NCBI GenBank assembly: GCA_031291075.1
Contig: JARLJS010000061.1
Location: 1 to 52,470 of the forward strand
DNA length: 52,470 nucleotides
Origin: Nevskia sp.
Lineage (GTDB): Bacteria > Pseudomonadota > Gammaproteobacteria > Nevskiales > Nevskiaceae
Reading direction: 5' to 3'
The position numbers and the translations under genes were made by a program. Shown piece by piece: positions 8,054-18,529 of this stretch (positions within the stretch are counted from its first letter, which is position 1; each line of letters begins with the position of its first letter). Under the pieces are notes generated by a model that ran no database searches, was not told where the DNA came from, and worked only from the letters and a program-made list of their open reading frames with translations.

Positions 8054-9490
8054 TCAGTAGCGGTAGTGCTCGGGCTTGTACGGCCCGTCCTTGCTCACGC
8101 CCAGGTAGGCGGCCTGCTTGTCGCTGAGCTGGGTCAGCCGCACGCCGATCTTTTCCAGGTGCAGGCGCGCCACTTCCTCGTCCAGCTTCTTGGGCAGGCG
8201 GTACACGGTCTTCTCGTACTGGTCCTTGTTCGCCCACAGGTCGAGCTGCGCCAGCGTCTGGTTGCTGAACGAGTTCGACATGACAAAGCTCGGATGGCCG
8301 TGGGCGCAGCCCAGGTTGAGCAGGCGGCCTTCGGCCAGCACGTAGATGCTGTGGCCGTCGGCGAAGGTGTACTTGTCCAGCTGCGGCTTGATGGTGTCGC
8401 GCGCAACGCCCTTTTCGGTATTGAGAGCGTCCATCTGGATCTCGTTGTCGAAGTGGCCGATGTTGCCCACCATGGCGCCGTCCTTCATCGCACGCATGTG
8501 CTCGATGGTGATGACGTCGCAGTTGCCGGTGGTGGTGATGAACACGTCGGCGGTCTTGACGTAATCCTCGATCCGCGCCACCTCGAAGCCCTCCATCGCC
8601 GCCTGCAGGGCGTTGATGGGGTCGATCTCGGTCACCACCACGCGCGCGCCGAAGCCGCGCAGCGAGTGGGCCGAGCCCTTGCCGACGTCGCCGTAGCCGC
8701 AGATCACGGCCAGCTTGCCGGCGATCATCAGGTCGGTGGCGCGCTTGATGCCGTCGGCCAGCGACTCGCGGCAGCCGTAGAGGTTGTCGAACTTGGACTT
8801 GGTGACGGAGTCGTTGACGTTGATCGCCGGCACCAGCAGCTTGCCCGCTTCCATCATCTGGTACAGGCGGTGGACGCCCGTGGTGGTCTCCTCGGAGACG
8901 CCACGCCACTCGGACACCACCTTCTGCCAGAAGCCGGGGCGCTCCTTGGCGGTGCGCTTGAGCAGATCCTTGATCACCTGCTCCTCGTGGTTGGAGGAGG
9001 GGCTGTCCACCCACTTGTCGCCCTTCTCCATCTCGTAGCCCTTGTGGATCAGCAGCGTCACGTCACCGCCGTCGTCCACCACCAGCTCTGGGCCCTTCAG
9101 GCCGGGATGGGTCACCGCGTCCAGCGTGCAGTCCCAGTACTCTTCGAGGGTCTCGCCCTTCCAGGCGAAGACCGGGATGCCGGCCACCGCGATGGCGGCG
9201 GCGGCGTCGTCCTGGGTCGAGAAGATGTTGCAGGAGGCCCAGCGCACCGAGGCGCCGAGCGCGGCCAGCGTCTCGATCAGGACCGCGGTCTCCTTGGTCA
9301 TGTGCAGCGAGCCGGTGACGCGCACGCCGGCCAGCGGCTTGCCGACCGCGTGCTTGGCGCGGATCGACATCAGGCCGGGCATTTCCTCCTCGGCCATCTT
9401 GATGCGTTTGCGGCCGAGTTCGGCCAGCGCGAGGTCACGGACCTTGTAGTCGCCGGCGGCGGTCTTGAGTGCAGCGAGTTGTGCGTTCAT
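8054..9490 (-). CDS. ahcY: Adenosylhomocysteinase
   Basis: Hydrolyses S-adenosylhomocysteine to homocysteine and adenosine using bound NAD, relieving product inhibition of methyltransferases. It has 478 residues, full length for the bacterial form with the extra loop ([14 protein letters not shown]). Visible motifs are [16 protein letters not shown], the NAD site [10 protein letters not shown] (265-274), [13 protein letters not shown] with the catalytic Lys/Asp region, and the C-terminal KPEHYRY that closes the neighbouring subunit's cofactor site. It lies 15 bp behind metK, so the two are surely one transcript. Confidence 0.97.
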   Translation of the reverse strand: MNAQLAALKTAAGDYKVRDLALAELGRKRIKMAEEEMPGLMSIRAKHAVGKPLAGVRVTGSLHMTKETAVLIETLAALGASVRWASCNIFSTQDDAAAAIAVAGIPVFAWKGETLEEYWDCTLDAVTHPGLKGPELVVDDGGDVTLLIHKGYEMEKGDKWVDSPSSNHEEQVIKDLLKRTAKERPGFWQKVVSEWRGVSEETTTGVHRLYQMMEAGKLLVPAINVNDSVTKSKFDNLYGCRESLADGIKRATDLMIAGKLAVICGYGDVGKGSAHSLRGFGARVVVTEIDPINALQAAMEGFEVARIEDYVKTADVFITTTGNCDVITIEHMRAMKDGAMVGNIGHFDNEIQMDALNTEKGVARDTIKPQLDKYTFADGHSIYVLAEGRLLNLGCAHGHPSFVMSNSFSNQTLAQLDLWANKDQYEKTVYRLPKKLDEEVARLHLEKIGVRLTQLSDKQAAYLGVSKDGPYKPEHYRY

Positions 9491-9505
9491 GCGTCTTCCT
9501 CTTAC

Positions 9506-10738
9506 TTACTTGATGCCGGCGTCCGCGCGCAGCGCGGCGGCCTTGTCGGTGCGTTCCCAGGTGAAGGCGGTGTACTTCTCGCTCTTCTTCACCTTCCTGC
9601 CGTTGTCGCTGTCGTCGAACTCGTACACGCCCTCGACCGGATGGCGGCCGAAGTGGCCGTAGGCGGCGGTGGCCTGGTACATCGGGTGCAGCAGGTCGAG
9701 CATGCGGGTGATGGCGTAGGGGCGCAGGTCGAAGTGCGCGCGCACCAGTTGCTCGATCTTCTGGTCCGAAATCTTGCCGGTGCCGAAGGTGGTGACGTAG
9801 ACCGAGGTCGGCTGCGCCACGCCGATGGCGTAGCTGATCTGGATCTCGCAGCGGTCGGCCAGGCCGGCGGCGACGATGTTCTTCGCCACGTAGCGGCCGG
9901 CGTAGGCGGCCGAGCGGTCGACCTTGGACGGATCCTTGCCTGAGAAGGCGCCGCCGCCGTGGCGGGCGTAACCGCCGTAGGTGTCGACGATGATCTTGCG
10001 GCCGGTCAGGCCGCAGTCGCCCACCGGACCGCCGATGATGAAGCTGCCGGTGGGGTTGATGTGGATCGCATCGGACGGGCAGTGCGCCAGCCACTCCTTC
10101 GGCAGCACATGCTTGATGATCAGCTCCATCACCGCTTCGCGGATGTCGGACTGCTTGACGTCCGGGTCGTGCTGGGTCGACAGCACCACCGCGTTGATGC
10201 CGACCGGTTTGTCGTTGTGGTACCTGAGCGTCACCTGCGATTTGGCGTCCGGCCGCAGCCAGGGCAGCAGCTTGCCCTTGCGCACTTCGGACTGCCGTTC
10301 CACCAGGCGGTGGGCGTAGCAGATCGGCGCCGGCATCAGCACGTCGGTCTCGTTGCTGGCGTAGCCGAACATCAGGCCCTGGTCGCCGGCGCCCTGGTCC
10401 TCGGGACGGGCGCGGTCGACGCCGGCGGCGATGTCAACCGACTGCTTGCCGATGATGTTGAGCACGCCGCAGGTGGCGCCGTCGAAGCCGACGGTGGAGG
10501 AGTCGTAGCCGATGCCGCTGATGACCTTGCGCACCAGCTCTTCCAGGTCCACCCAGGCCGAGGTGGTGACCTCGCCGGCGATGATCGCCACGCCGGTCTT
10601 CACCAGCGTTTCGCAGGCCACGCGCGCGTACTTGTCGCGGGCGATGATCGCGTCCAGCACCGCGTCGGAGATCTGGTCCGCCATCTTGTCCGGGTGACCC
10701 TCGGACACGGATTCGGAGGTGAAGAGATAATCGCTCAC
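9506..10738 (-). CDS. metK: S-adenosylmethionine synthetase
   Basis: Makes S-adenosylmethionine from methionine and ATP in the cytoplasm. 410 residues. Family motifs include [20 protein letters not shown] at the N-terminus, the flexible-loop region around [12 protein letters not shown], and the P-loop-like [16 protein letters not shown]. Translation starts at GTG 10738 with GAGGA about 11 bases upstream. It heads the metK-ahcY-metF run on the minus strand and is divergent from a redoxin gene. A promoter candidate with a tandem hexamer lies just upstream. Confidence 0.97.
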   Translation of the reverse strand: MSDYLFTSESVSEGHPDKMADQISDAVLDAIIARDKYARVACETLVKTGVAIIAGEVTTSAWVDLEELVRKVISGIGYDSSTVGFDGATCGVLNIIGKQSVDIAAGVDRARPEDQGAGDQGLMFGYASNETDVLMPAPICYAHRLVERQSEVRKGKLLPWLRPDAKSQVTLRYHNDKPVGINAVVLSTQHDPDVKQSDIREAVMELIIKHVLPKEWLAHCPSDAIHINPTGSFIIGGPVGDCGLTGRKIIVDTYGGYARHGGGAFSGKDPSKVDRSAAYAGRYVAKNIVAAGLADRCEIQISYAIGVAQPTSVYVTTFGTGKISDQKIEQLVRAHFDLRPYAITRMLDLLHPMYQATAAYGHFGRHPVEGVYEFDDSDNGRKVKKSEKYTAFTWERTDKAAALRADAGIK

Positions 10739-10758
10739 AGGTCAGTCCTCGCCATCTG

Positions 10759-10788
10759 TTTATACGGATAAGCGGATATTGTACACAA
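10759..10788 (-). promoter_or_regulatory. Candidate promoter of metK-ahcY-metF
   Basis: On the minus strand TTGTGT (10788-10783) and TATAAA (10764-10759) are separated by 18 bases, close to a sigma-70 promoter and about 20 bases before the metK start codon. The AT-rich patch stands out from its GC-rich surroundings. The -35 is weak. Confidence 0.5.
10765..10778. promoter_or_regulatory. Tandem CGGATA operator candidate in the metK promoter
   Basis: CGGATA occurs twice with 8-bp spacing (10765-10770 and 10773-10778), lying between the putative -35 and -10 of metK. A repressor bound there would block polymerase. An ArsR-family methionine-cycle regulator such as SahR would be a natural candidate, but I cannot verify the motif. 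Confidence 0.35.
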
Positions 10789-10897
10789 AAGCCCGGCCGC
10801 GCGCACCCGCTCCCATTGGCGCGGAACCGGCCTTACCATGCGCCACTCCATATTGCGGTTTCATGTCACCGCCCCGTACCGTCAGGAGGAAATCGCC

Positions 10898-11467
10898 ATG
10901 GCCGAAACACCATCCACCATGCTGCCCCTCGGCACCTCGGCCCCGCCGTTCGACCTGCCGGATACGGTGAGCGGTCGCTCCCTGAGCCTGGAGCAGCTCA
11001 AGTCGGACAAGGCCACAGTGGTGATGTTCATCTGCAACCACTGCCCTTACGTGAAGCATGTGTTGTCGGGGCTGGTGCGGTTGGTGCACGACTACCAGCC
11101 GCGCGGCGTGGCCTTCGTCGCCATCAGCAGCAACGATGCGAAGGGCTACCCGGAGGACAGTCCCGACAAGATGAAGCAACTCGCCGCCAGGGCCGGCTTT
11201 CCCTTCCCGTACCTGTATGACCAGACCCAGGACGTGGCGCGCGCCTACCAGGCGGCGTGCACGCCTGACTTCTATGTATTCGACCCGGCACTGCGGCTGG
11301 CGTACCGCGGACAGCTCGACGATGCACGGCCGGGAAACGGCAAGCCGGTTACGGGCCAGGACGTCCGCGCGGCGCTGGATGCCTTGCTGGCGGGTAAGAC
11401 GGTGAGCCCGGATCAGAAGCCGAGCGTGGGGTGCAATATCAAGTGGGCCAAGACCGGCGGACGGTGA
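10898..11467 (+). CDS. Thioredoxin-family redoxin with CNHC motif
   Basis: A 189-residue AhpC/TSA- or TlpA-like thioredoxin-fold protein. The active-site motif lies in VVMFICNHCPYVKHV, i.e. Cys-Asn-His-Cys at the start of the first helix, and the cis-Pro region is in AACTPDFYVFDP. DNAKGYPEDSPDKMKQLA and DDARPGNGKPV are typical of the widespread thioredoxin family protein annotated near stress genes. There is no signal peptide, so it is cytoplasmic. Start ATG 10898 is chosen because AGGAGGA lies at 10884-10890 with ideal spacing; an earlier ATG at 10838 has no such site. Substrate unknown. Confidence 0.88.
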   Translation: MAETPSTMLPLGTSAPPFDLPDTVSGRSLSLEQLKSDKATVVMFICNHCPYVKHVLSGLVRLVHDYQPRGVAFVAISSNDAKGYPEDSPDKMKQLAARAGFPFPYLYDQTQDVARAYQAACTPDFYVFDPALRLAYRGQLDDARPGNGKPVTGQDVRAALDALLAGKTVSPDQKPSVGCNIKWAKTGGR

Positions 11468-11491
11468 CCGGACTCCACTGTCGCAGCGATC

Positions 11492-11569
11492 GTAGCCCGG
11501 ATGAAACGAAGTGGAATCCGGGAATTCACCGTTGAAGCCCCGGATTCCGTTTCACTCCATCCGGGCTAC
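11492..11569. repeat. Dispersed palindromic repeat, family A copy 2
   Basis: A 78-bp palindrome from GTAGCCCGGATG to CATCCGGGCTAC, nearly identical to 835-912. It sits between the converging redoxin and argB genes and could act as a bidirectional 3'-end structure. Confidence 0.9.
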
Positions 11570-11613
11570 ATGGGCTGCATTAAACCTTGCCTGAATTTGC
11601 GCAAAAGAGTGCC

Positions 11614-11697
11614 GCAGGCTGGGTTGAAGTGAAACGAAACCGGGCAAGCTTACTTTAGTGACGACGCTGGGATTCGCAGCGCTTCGTCCCAGCCTAC
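11614..11697. repeat. Second palindromic repeat type between redoxin and argB
   Basis: Outer arms GCAGGCTGGG (11614-11623) and CCCAGCCTAC (11688-11697) match at 9 of 10 positions. The right arm holds its own stem, GCTGGGA with TCCCAGC. The sequence differs from family A, so two unrelated elements lie back to back in this convergent gap. Confidence 0.7.
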
Positions 11698-11722
11698 GAT
11701 TCCCCGGCAGCGGCGGCACTGT

Positions 11723-13087
<1,365 letters not shown>

Positions 13088-13091
<4 letters not shown>

Positions 13092-14368
13092 GTGTGGTCG
13101 GGAAATGCGGAGCGGGTTCCGCCGTGGGTGGAGCAATAGCGCTCCGCGATCAGCGCGGCGAGCTGCTGCGCGATCATGGTCTTGAGGCCGGGGCCGAAGC
13201 TGCGCTCGCCGTCGTGCCAGAACACCTGCAGGGTGTTGTCGTCGCGGTCGAAGGCGAGACCGGCGCCGACGCGGTTGGCGGCCACCAGGTCGAGGCGTTT
13301 GCGCTTGAGCTTGTCGCGGGCGTGCTCCGCAACTTTCTCCGTTTCCGCGGCGAAACCGACAATGAACAGCTGCGGTTGCTCCGCGCGCACGGCGCTGAGG
13401 ATGTCGGCGTTGCGGGTCAGCGCCAGCTCCAGCGCCTCGGCGTGTTTCTTGATCTTCTGCTCCGCCGGCGCGGCCGGGCGGTAGTCGGCCACGGCGGCGG
13501 CGCCGACCAGGATCTGCGCCCCGTCGACCTCGGCCAGGGTGGCGGCCAGCATCTGCTGCGCGGTTTCCACCTCGATGCGCTTCACCCCGGCGGGCGCCGC
13601 CAGGTGCACCGGCCCGCTGACCAGCGTCACCTCGGCGCCGAGCTGCGCCAGGGCGTCGGCCAGGGCGTAGCCCTGCTTGCCGGAGGAGCGGTTGGTGATG
13701 AAGCGCACCGGGTCGATCGGCTCGCGGGTCGGTCCGGCGGTGACCACCACGCGCACGCCGGCGAGTGGTCCTTGATGCGGCGCAGCGGATGCCGCCGGAT
13801 GGTGTCCCAGGCCGGCCAGCACCTCGGCGGCGATGCCGGCCGGTTCGCTCATGCGGCCTTCGCCCACCTCGCCGCAGGCCTGGTCGCCGCTGGCGGGGCC
13901 GATCACCCGCACACCGCGGCTTCGCAGGGTGGCGAGGTTGGCCTGGGTGGCGGCGTTGGACCACATCAGGCGGTTCATCGCCGGCGCGACGTGGAGCGGC
14001 CGGTCGGTGGCGAGACACTGCGTGCTCAGCAGGTCGTCGGCGAAGCCGTGCGCCAGGCGGGCCAGGAAGTTGGCGGAGGCAGGGGCGACGACGATGGCGT
14101 CGGGCCAGCGTGCCAGCTCGATGTGGCCCATCGCGGCCTCGGCCTGCTCGTCCCACAGGCTGCTGCGCACCGTGCGACCGCTCAGCGCCTGGAAGGTCTG
14201 GGCGCCGACGAAGCGCTGCGCCGAGTCGGTCATCACCACCTGCACCTGGGCCCCGGCCTTGACCAGCTGGCGCACCAGCTCCGCGGCCTTGTAGGCGGCA
14301 ATGCCGCCGGTCACGCCGAGCAGGATGCGCGGGCCCGGCGCGTTGGCCGGCGGTAAGGGTTCTGACAT
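13088..14368 (-). CDS. coaBC: Bifunctional phosphopantothenoylcysteine decarboxylase/synthetase
   Basis: Carries out two steps of coenzyme A synthesis: ligation of cysteine to 4'-phosphopantothenate (CoaB) and FMN-dependent decarboxylation (CoaC). 426 residues. The CoaC half shows [14 protein letters not shown], the catalytic His in [17 protein letters not shown], and the substrate-clamp Cys in [12 protein letters not shown]. The CoaB half shows [20 protein letters not shown] and the lysine cluster [11 protein letters not shown]. On the minus strand a TAGAAT box (14380-14375) lies only 7 bases before the ATG. First gene of coaBC-dut-argB. Confidence 0.96.
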
Positions 14369-14458
14369 GCGCGAATTCTATCCTGGCCCTGTGCCGGCCG
14401 CTGCGGGTCTGGCCTGAATAATGCTACCTTGCGCCCGGGATCCCGGGGGAGAACGGCG

Positions 14459-15046
14459 ATGATCGGCTTGATCGTGTTGGCGGTTCTGGTGGTCGCGGTG
14501 ATCTTTCTGGTCACGATCTACAACGGCCTGGTGTCCTCGCGCAACGTCTACAAGAACGCCTTCGCCCAGATCGACGTGCAGCTCACCCGTCGCTACGACC
14601 TCATCCCCAACCTGGTGGAGACGGCCAAGGGCTACCTCAAGCACGAGCGCGAAACGCTGGAGGCGGTGATGGCCGCGCGCAGCGGCGCCGTCAGCGGCCT
14701 GCAGGCGGCCAAGGCCGCACCGGGAGACCCCAAGGCGATGATGCAACTCTCCAGTGCCGAGGGCGTGCTGACGCAGTCGCTGGGTCGGTTGATGGCGGTA
14801 GCCGAGGCTTATCCCGACCTCAAGGCCAACCAGAACATGATGCAGCTGTCGGAGGAGCTCACCTCCACCGAAAACCGCATCGCCTTCGCGCGCCAGGCCT
14901 ACAACGACGCGGTGATGAGCTACAACACCAGGCGCGAGGTGTTCCCCAACAACTTCGTCGCCAACACCTTCAACTTCGCCGCGGCGCAGATGCTGGAGAT
15001 CGAGAAGCCGGAAATGCGGGCGGCGCCGAAGGTTTCCTTCACCTGA
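14459..15046 (+). CDS. LemA family membrane protein
   Basis: 195 residues. One N-terminal membrane helix (about 2-20) is followed by YNGLVSSRNVYKNAFAQIDVQLTRRYDLIPNLVETAKGYL, the LemA hallmark, and a long helical bundle ending in YNTRREVFPNNFVANTFNF. The start ATG 14459 follows GGGGGAG. LemA proteins are anchored with the bulk outside the cytoplasm and are frequently paired with membrane proteases; here an M48 protease follows at 68 bp. The exact role is unknown; a partner or scaffold role for the protease is inference. Confidence 0.92.
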   Translation: MIGLIVLAVLVVAVIFLVTIYNGLVSSRNVYKNAFAQIDVQLTRRYDLIPNLVETAKGYLKHERETLEAVMAARSGAVSGLQAAKAAPGDPKAMMQLSSAEGVLTQSLGRLMAVAEAYPDLKANQNMMQLSEELTSTENRIAFARQAYNDAVMSYNTRREVFPNNFVANTFNFAAAQMLEIEKPEMRAAPKVSFT

Positions 15047-15114
15047 GGCACCCCTTGAAACCGCACCTCGTCCAGGCCGCCCGCCGGCCGGGACCAGTCC
15101 ACGGGGGCGTGTAA

Positions 15115-17049
15115 GTGGACTTCTTCCAGCAACAGGCCAGGGTCCGACGCCATTCGCGCTGGCTGCTGCTGCTGCTCCTGCTGGCGGTGATCGGCACGGT
15201 GGCCGCCGTCGACCTGCTGGCCCTGGCGCTGCTGCTGTACTACCAGCACGACAGCCACGGTGGGCCGCCGGTGCCGGTGCAGCCGGTGCTGACCGCCTCC
15301 ACGCTGGTGGTGGTGACGGTGATCGCGCTGTCGATGCTGTACCGCGTCGCGCGGCTTTCCGGCGGTGGCGCCAAGGTCGCCGCCGAGCTGGGCGCGGCCC
15401 TGGTGCCGCCGGACACCGCCGATGCGCGCCAGCGCCGGCTGCGTAATGTGGTGGAGGAGATCGCCATTGCCTCCGGCGTGCCGGTGCCGCAGATCTTCGT
15501 GCTGGAGCAGGAGACCGGCATCAATGCCTTCGCCGCCGGCTTCTCGCCGGCCGACGCCGCGGTGTGCGTCACCGCCGGCGCGTTGGACAAGCTCAGCCGC
15601 GACGAGCTGCAGGGCGTGATCGCGCACGAGTTCAGCCACATCCTCAACGGCGACATGCGGCTCAACATCCGCCTGATCGGGTTGCTGTTCGGCGTCATGG
15701 TGCTGGGCATCATCGGCGGCAAGACGCTGCAGCTCGGCGGCAACAGCGATTCGCGCGGAGTCGGCCCGGCCCTGTTCGTGGCCGGCCTGGGCCTGCTGGC
15801 GATCGGCTACATCGGCGTGTTCTTCGGGCGCCTGATCAAGGCCAGCGTGTCGCGCCAGCGCGAATACCTGGCGGATGCCTCGGCGGTACAGTTCACCCGC
15901 CAGTCGGCCGGCATCGCCGGCGCGCTGAAGAAGGTGGCCGGCCTGAACGCCGGGTCCCGCCTGCACAGCACCCATGGCGAGGAGGTGGCGCACATGCTGT
16001 TCGGCGACGGCATCGGCTACTCGGCCCTTTTCGCCACCCATCCGCCGGTGTTCGAGCGCATCCGGCTGCTCGATCCGGACTTCAACCCGCTGCGGCTGCC
16101 CGAGCTGGCCCAGGCCTGGAACGAGCCCGGCTATGCGCCGCCGGACGAGGAGCGGGCGGTGCTGTCGGATTTCGCCGCGCGGACGCCGGCAGCCGCGGTC
16201 GAGGTGGTCCCGGCGGCACTGGCCACCAGCGTGGCCCGGCCCGGCGGCGACCACTACGACTGCGCCGCTGCGCTGCACCAGGCGCTGCCGCCGGAGCTGC
16301 TCGCCGCCGCCCATGACCAGGAACGGGCCGGCGACCTGATCTTCGCCCTGCTGCTCGATCCCGGCCAGGAGGAGCTGCGCAACACCCAGCTGCAGGCCAT
16401 CGAGCACGATTTCGGTGCCGCCCACCGCGCCGCCGCCGAGGCCTTGCGCCCCGCGCTGGCCGCGCTACACCCGGCACAGCGCCTGCCGCTGGCGGCGATC
16501 GCCATGCCCAGCCTGCGCCGGCGGTCGCGCCCGGAGCTGATCCAGCTGGTCAGGACGGTGTACGCGCTGATCTACGCCGATGGCCGGGTCGGGGTGTTCG
16601 AGTACTGCCTGGGGCACGTGCTGCGCCTGCACATCGGCGAGGCGTTGCGGCCTGCCGCGGCGGGCAAGCCCGGGCGGCGCAAGCTGGCGGATTGCACCGG
16701 CGACATCGCCCGCCTGCTGTCGGTGGTCGCCGAGTTCGGCCAGGACGATGAACCCTCGGCCAAGCGTGCGTTCCTGCTCGGCATCCAGCGCCTGCCGCTG
16801 CGCCAGGTGCCGTCCTACACGCCGCCGCCGGCCGATGCCTGGGCCGCCGCGCTCGACCAGGCCCTGCGCAACCTGGACGCGCTCGAGCCGCCCGCCAAGG
16901 CGATGCTGCTGGAAGCCTTGGGCGCCACCGTCGCCGCCGACGGCAAGGTCACGCTGGAGGAAGCGGAACTGCTGCGCGCGGTGTGCGCCACCCTGCATTG
17001 CCCGCTGCCGCCGTCGCTGCAGGACCAACCTCTGCGGGACGCGGCGTGA
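15115..17049 (+). CDS. M48 membrane metalloprotease with C-terminal TerB-like region
   Basis: 644 residues from GTG 15115. Two N-terminal membrane helices (about 16-40 and 55-75) precede an M48 domain with the zinc motif HEFSH (171-175) and the third ligand Glu250 in [12 protein letters not shown]; two more hydrophobic stretches (about 188-205 and 220-240) lie between. This matches HtpX-like proteases with the active site at the membrane face. A long C-terminal part (about 330-644), absent from HtpX, ends with [20 protein letters not shown], which resembles the acidic helical repeats of TerB-type domains. It follows lemA and its stop overlaps radC. Substrates unknown. Confidence 0.88.
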   Translation: MDFFQQQARVRRHSRWLLLLLLLAVIGTVAAVDLLALALLLYYQHDSHGGPPVPVQPVLTASTLVVVTVIALSMLYRVARLSGGGAKVAAELGAALVPPDTADARQRRLRNVVEEIAIASGVPVPQIFVLEQETGINAFAAGFSPADAAVCVTAGALDKLSRDELQGVIAHEFSHILNGDMRLNIRLIGLLFGVMVLGIIGGKTLQLGGNSDSRGVGPALFVAGLGLLAIGYIGVFFGRLIKASVSRQREYLADASAVQFTRQSAGIAGALKKVAGLNAGSRLHSTHGEEVAHMLFGDGIGYSALFATHPPVFERIRLLDPDFNPLRLPELAQAWNEPGYAPPDEERAVLSDFAARTPAAAVEVVPAALATSVARPGGDHYDCAAALHQALPPELLAAAHDQERAGDLIFALLLDPGQEELRNTQLQAIEHDFGAAHRAAAEALRPALAALHPAQRLPLAAIAMPSLRRRSRPELIQLVRTVYALIYADGRVGVFEYCLGHVLRLHIGEALRPAAAGKPGRRKLADCTGDIARLLSVVAEFGQDDEPSAKRAFLLGIQRLPLRQVPSYTPPPADAWAAALDQALRNLDALEPPAKAMLLEALGATVAADGKVTLEEAELLRAVCATLHCPLPPSLQDQPLRDAA

Positions 17050-17720
17050 GCATCCGCGATTGGCCCGAAGGCGAGCGGCCGCGCGAGAAGCTGCTGCAGC
17101 GCGGGCCGCAGGCCTTGTCCGACGCCGAGTTGCTGGCGATCTTCCTGCGCACCGGTGTGGCCGGCAAGAGCGCGGTGGACCTGGCGCGCGAGCTGGTGGC
17201 GCGCTTCGGCGGGCTGCGCGGCCTGCTGCGCGCCGACGAGGCACAGTTCTGCGCCGCCAAAGGCCTGGGCCAGGCCAAGTTCGTGCAGCTCCAGGCGGTG
17301 TTGGAGATCGCCCGCCGCCATCTGGCCGAGACCCTGGACCAGCCGGCCGGGCTGCGCGATCCCGGGCAGGCCCGCAGCTACCTGCGGGCGCGCCTGCGCG
17401 ATCTTGACCACGAGGTGTTCGCCGCCCTGTTCCTGGACACCCAGCACCGGGTGCTCGGCTTCGAAGTGCTGGCCCGCGGCACCCTCAACGCGGCCAGCGT
17501 TTACCCGCGCGAGGTGGTCAAGGCCGCCTTGCGGCACAATGCCGGCGCCCTGATTTTCGCCCACAACCACCCCTCCGGGGTGGCCGAACCGAGCGAGGCC
17601 GACCGCAGCCTGACCCGCCGGCTCAAGGACGCCCTGGCCCTGGTGGACATCCGCACCCTGGATCACTTCGTCGTCGGGGAGGGGGAGCCGGTGTCGTTTG
17701 CGGAACGGGGCTGGCTGTAG
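17046..17720 (+). CDS. radC: RadC family JAB/MPN-domain protein
   Basis: 224 residues from GTG 17046, the standard RadC length; this start overlaps the M48 stop as GTGA. An N-terminal helix-hairpin-helix-like part ([20 protein letters not shown]) precedes the JAMM metal motif [14 protein letters not shown], with two His and the Asp in place. The historical DNA-repair role is not supported, and the function of RadC remains unclear. The position before rpmB-rpmG is conserved in gammaproteobacteria. Confidence 0.93.
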   Translation: MSIRDWPEGERPREKLLQRGPQALSDAELLAIFLRTGVAGKSAVDLARELVARFGGLRGLLRADEAQFCAAKGLGQAKFVQLQAVLEIARRHLAETLDQPAGLRDPGQARSYLRARLRDLDHEVFAALFLDTQHRVLGFEVLARGTLNAASVYPREVVKAALRHNAGALIFAHNHPSGVAEPSEADRSLTRRLKDALALVDIRTLDHFVVGEGEPVSFAERGWL

Positions 17721-17877
17721 GGGCGCTGCGCGCCCCTGCCGTGAGGTCGGCGGCTGCGCCGCCTGTGAGGAGTGAGGCCGCGCCTTCGGCGCTGTGAGGG
17801 GACAAGCGTTTCTCCTCACAGGAGCGCGCAGCGCTCCGACCTCACCGCCTCACAGCCCGCGTAGCGGGCGACCTCAC
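17721..17877. repeat. Modular inverted-end hairpin element, copy 1
   Basis: Begins right after the radC stop. A first hairpin (GGGCGC/GCGCCC, 17721-17735) precedes the core element 17741-17877, which has 9-bp inverted ends GTGAGGTCG and CGACCTCAC. Inside lie four GC hairpins: 17749-17763 (loop TGC), 17780-17792 (loop TTC), 17821-17837 (loop GCA) and 17855-17869 (loop GTA). The linkers TGTGAGGAGTGAGG on the left and CCTCAC-CGC-CTCACAG on the right are inverted relative to each other around a centre at about 17802-17812. Copies 2 and 3 are at 19725-19883 and 49568-49716. Confidence 0.85.
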
Positions 17878-17898
17878 TGCCGGGCGCGCCGGACCGGC

Positions 17899-17927
17899 TT
17901 GCTTCCCGGCGGGTCTGCCGCTATCAT
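17899..17927 (+). promoter_or_regulatory. Promoter candidate for rpmB-rpmG
   Basis: TTGCTT (17899-17904) and TATCAT (17922-17927) with exactly 17 bases between, 35 bases upstream of the rpmB start and beyond the repeat element. It is a good sigma-70 match in a very GC-rich background. Confidence 0.65.
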
Positions 17928-17962
17928 CTGCCCCCTTTCGCGAAGAGCCTTGCGGGTTTCCC

Positions 17963-18199
17963 ATGTCCAGAGTCTGCCAAGTTACCGGCAAGAAGCCGAT
18001 CGTCGGCAACACGGTGTCGCATGCCAACAACAAGCGCCGCCGCCGCTTCCTGCCCAACCTGCACACGCACCGCTTCTGGCTGGAGTCGGAGAAGCGCTTC
18101 GTCAGCCTGCGCGTGTCCTGCAACGGTATGCGCATTATCGACAAGAAGGGCCTCGAGGCCGTGGTGGCCGAGATGCGCGCCCGCGGTGAAAAGGTCTAA
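17963..18199 (+). CDS. rpmB: 50S ribosomal protein L28
   Basis: 78-residue L28 of the large ribosomal subunit. It opens [20 protein letters not shown], followed by [18 protein letters not shown], both diagnostic of the gammaproteobacterial form. It has its own promoter candidate and is followed after 5 bases by rpmG, the usual pair. Confidence 0.98.
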   Translation: MSRVCQVTGKKPIVGNTVSHANNKRRRRFLPNLHTHRFWLESEKRFVSLRVSCNGMRIIDKKGLEAVVAEMRARGEKV

Positions 18200-18204
18200 C
18201 TCCC

Positions 18205-18375
18205 ATGGCTAAGAAGAAAGAACGCGAGAAGATCAAGCTGGTGTCCACCGCCGACACCGGGTTCTACTACACCACCACCAAGAACAAGAAGAACACCCCG
18301 GACAAGTTCGAGTTCAAGAAGTACGACCCGGTCGTGCGCAAGCACGTGGTGTTCAAGGAAGCCAAGATCAAGTAA
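18205..18375 (+). CDS. rpmG: 50S ribosomal protein L33
   Basis: A 56-residue L33 beginning [20 protein letters not shown] and containing [20 protein letters not shown]. It lacks the paired CxxC motifs of the zinc-binding variant. The gene is short, cotranscribed with rpmB, and followed by a clear terminator. Confidence 0.98.
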   Translation: MAKKKEREKIKLVSTADTGFYYTTTKNKKNTPDKFEFKKYDPVVRKHVVFKEAKIK

Positions 18376-18400
18376 GCCGCCGCTGGTTTGTGGCGCTGCA

Positions 18401-18427
18401 CAAAGCCCGCCCTCGGCGGGTTTTTTG
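18401..18427 (+). terminator. Rho-independent terminator of rpmB-rpmG
   Basis: CCCGCC (18406-18411) pairs with GGCGGG (18415-18420) around a CTC loop, followed at once by six T (18421-18426). The stem is preceded by an A-run, giving a weak reverse terminator as well. Confidence 0.92.
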
Positions 18428-18529
18428 CTTTGGCACAAAACAGACTATTGATACACCCGAGGCATAGTCCCCAAATATTCATTGCCGGGGAGTACCCTTG
18501 GCTTCCGATTTTCCGAGGACGGAGCTTCT

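Noticed and set aside
8066-9943. 625-codon + strand frame opposite ahcY and metK
   Set aside because: Antisense shadow of two certain genes, with no recognisable domain and His/Val-rich low-complexity composition.
10739-10897. SAM or SAH riboswitch upstream of metK
   Set aside because: No conserved riboswitch core or pseudoknot segments seen, and a promoter candidate sits about 20 bases before the start codon; ahcY is only 15 bp behind metK.
17721-17877. CRISPR array
   Set aside because: Repeats are short heptamers in inverted orientation with hairpin spacers; there are no uniform direct repeats of 24-40 bp and no cas genes.
18430-18460. Sigma-54 promoter before mtnB (TTTGGCAC start)
   Set aside because: The -24 element looks right but no GC-containing -12 element exists at the required distance.
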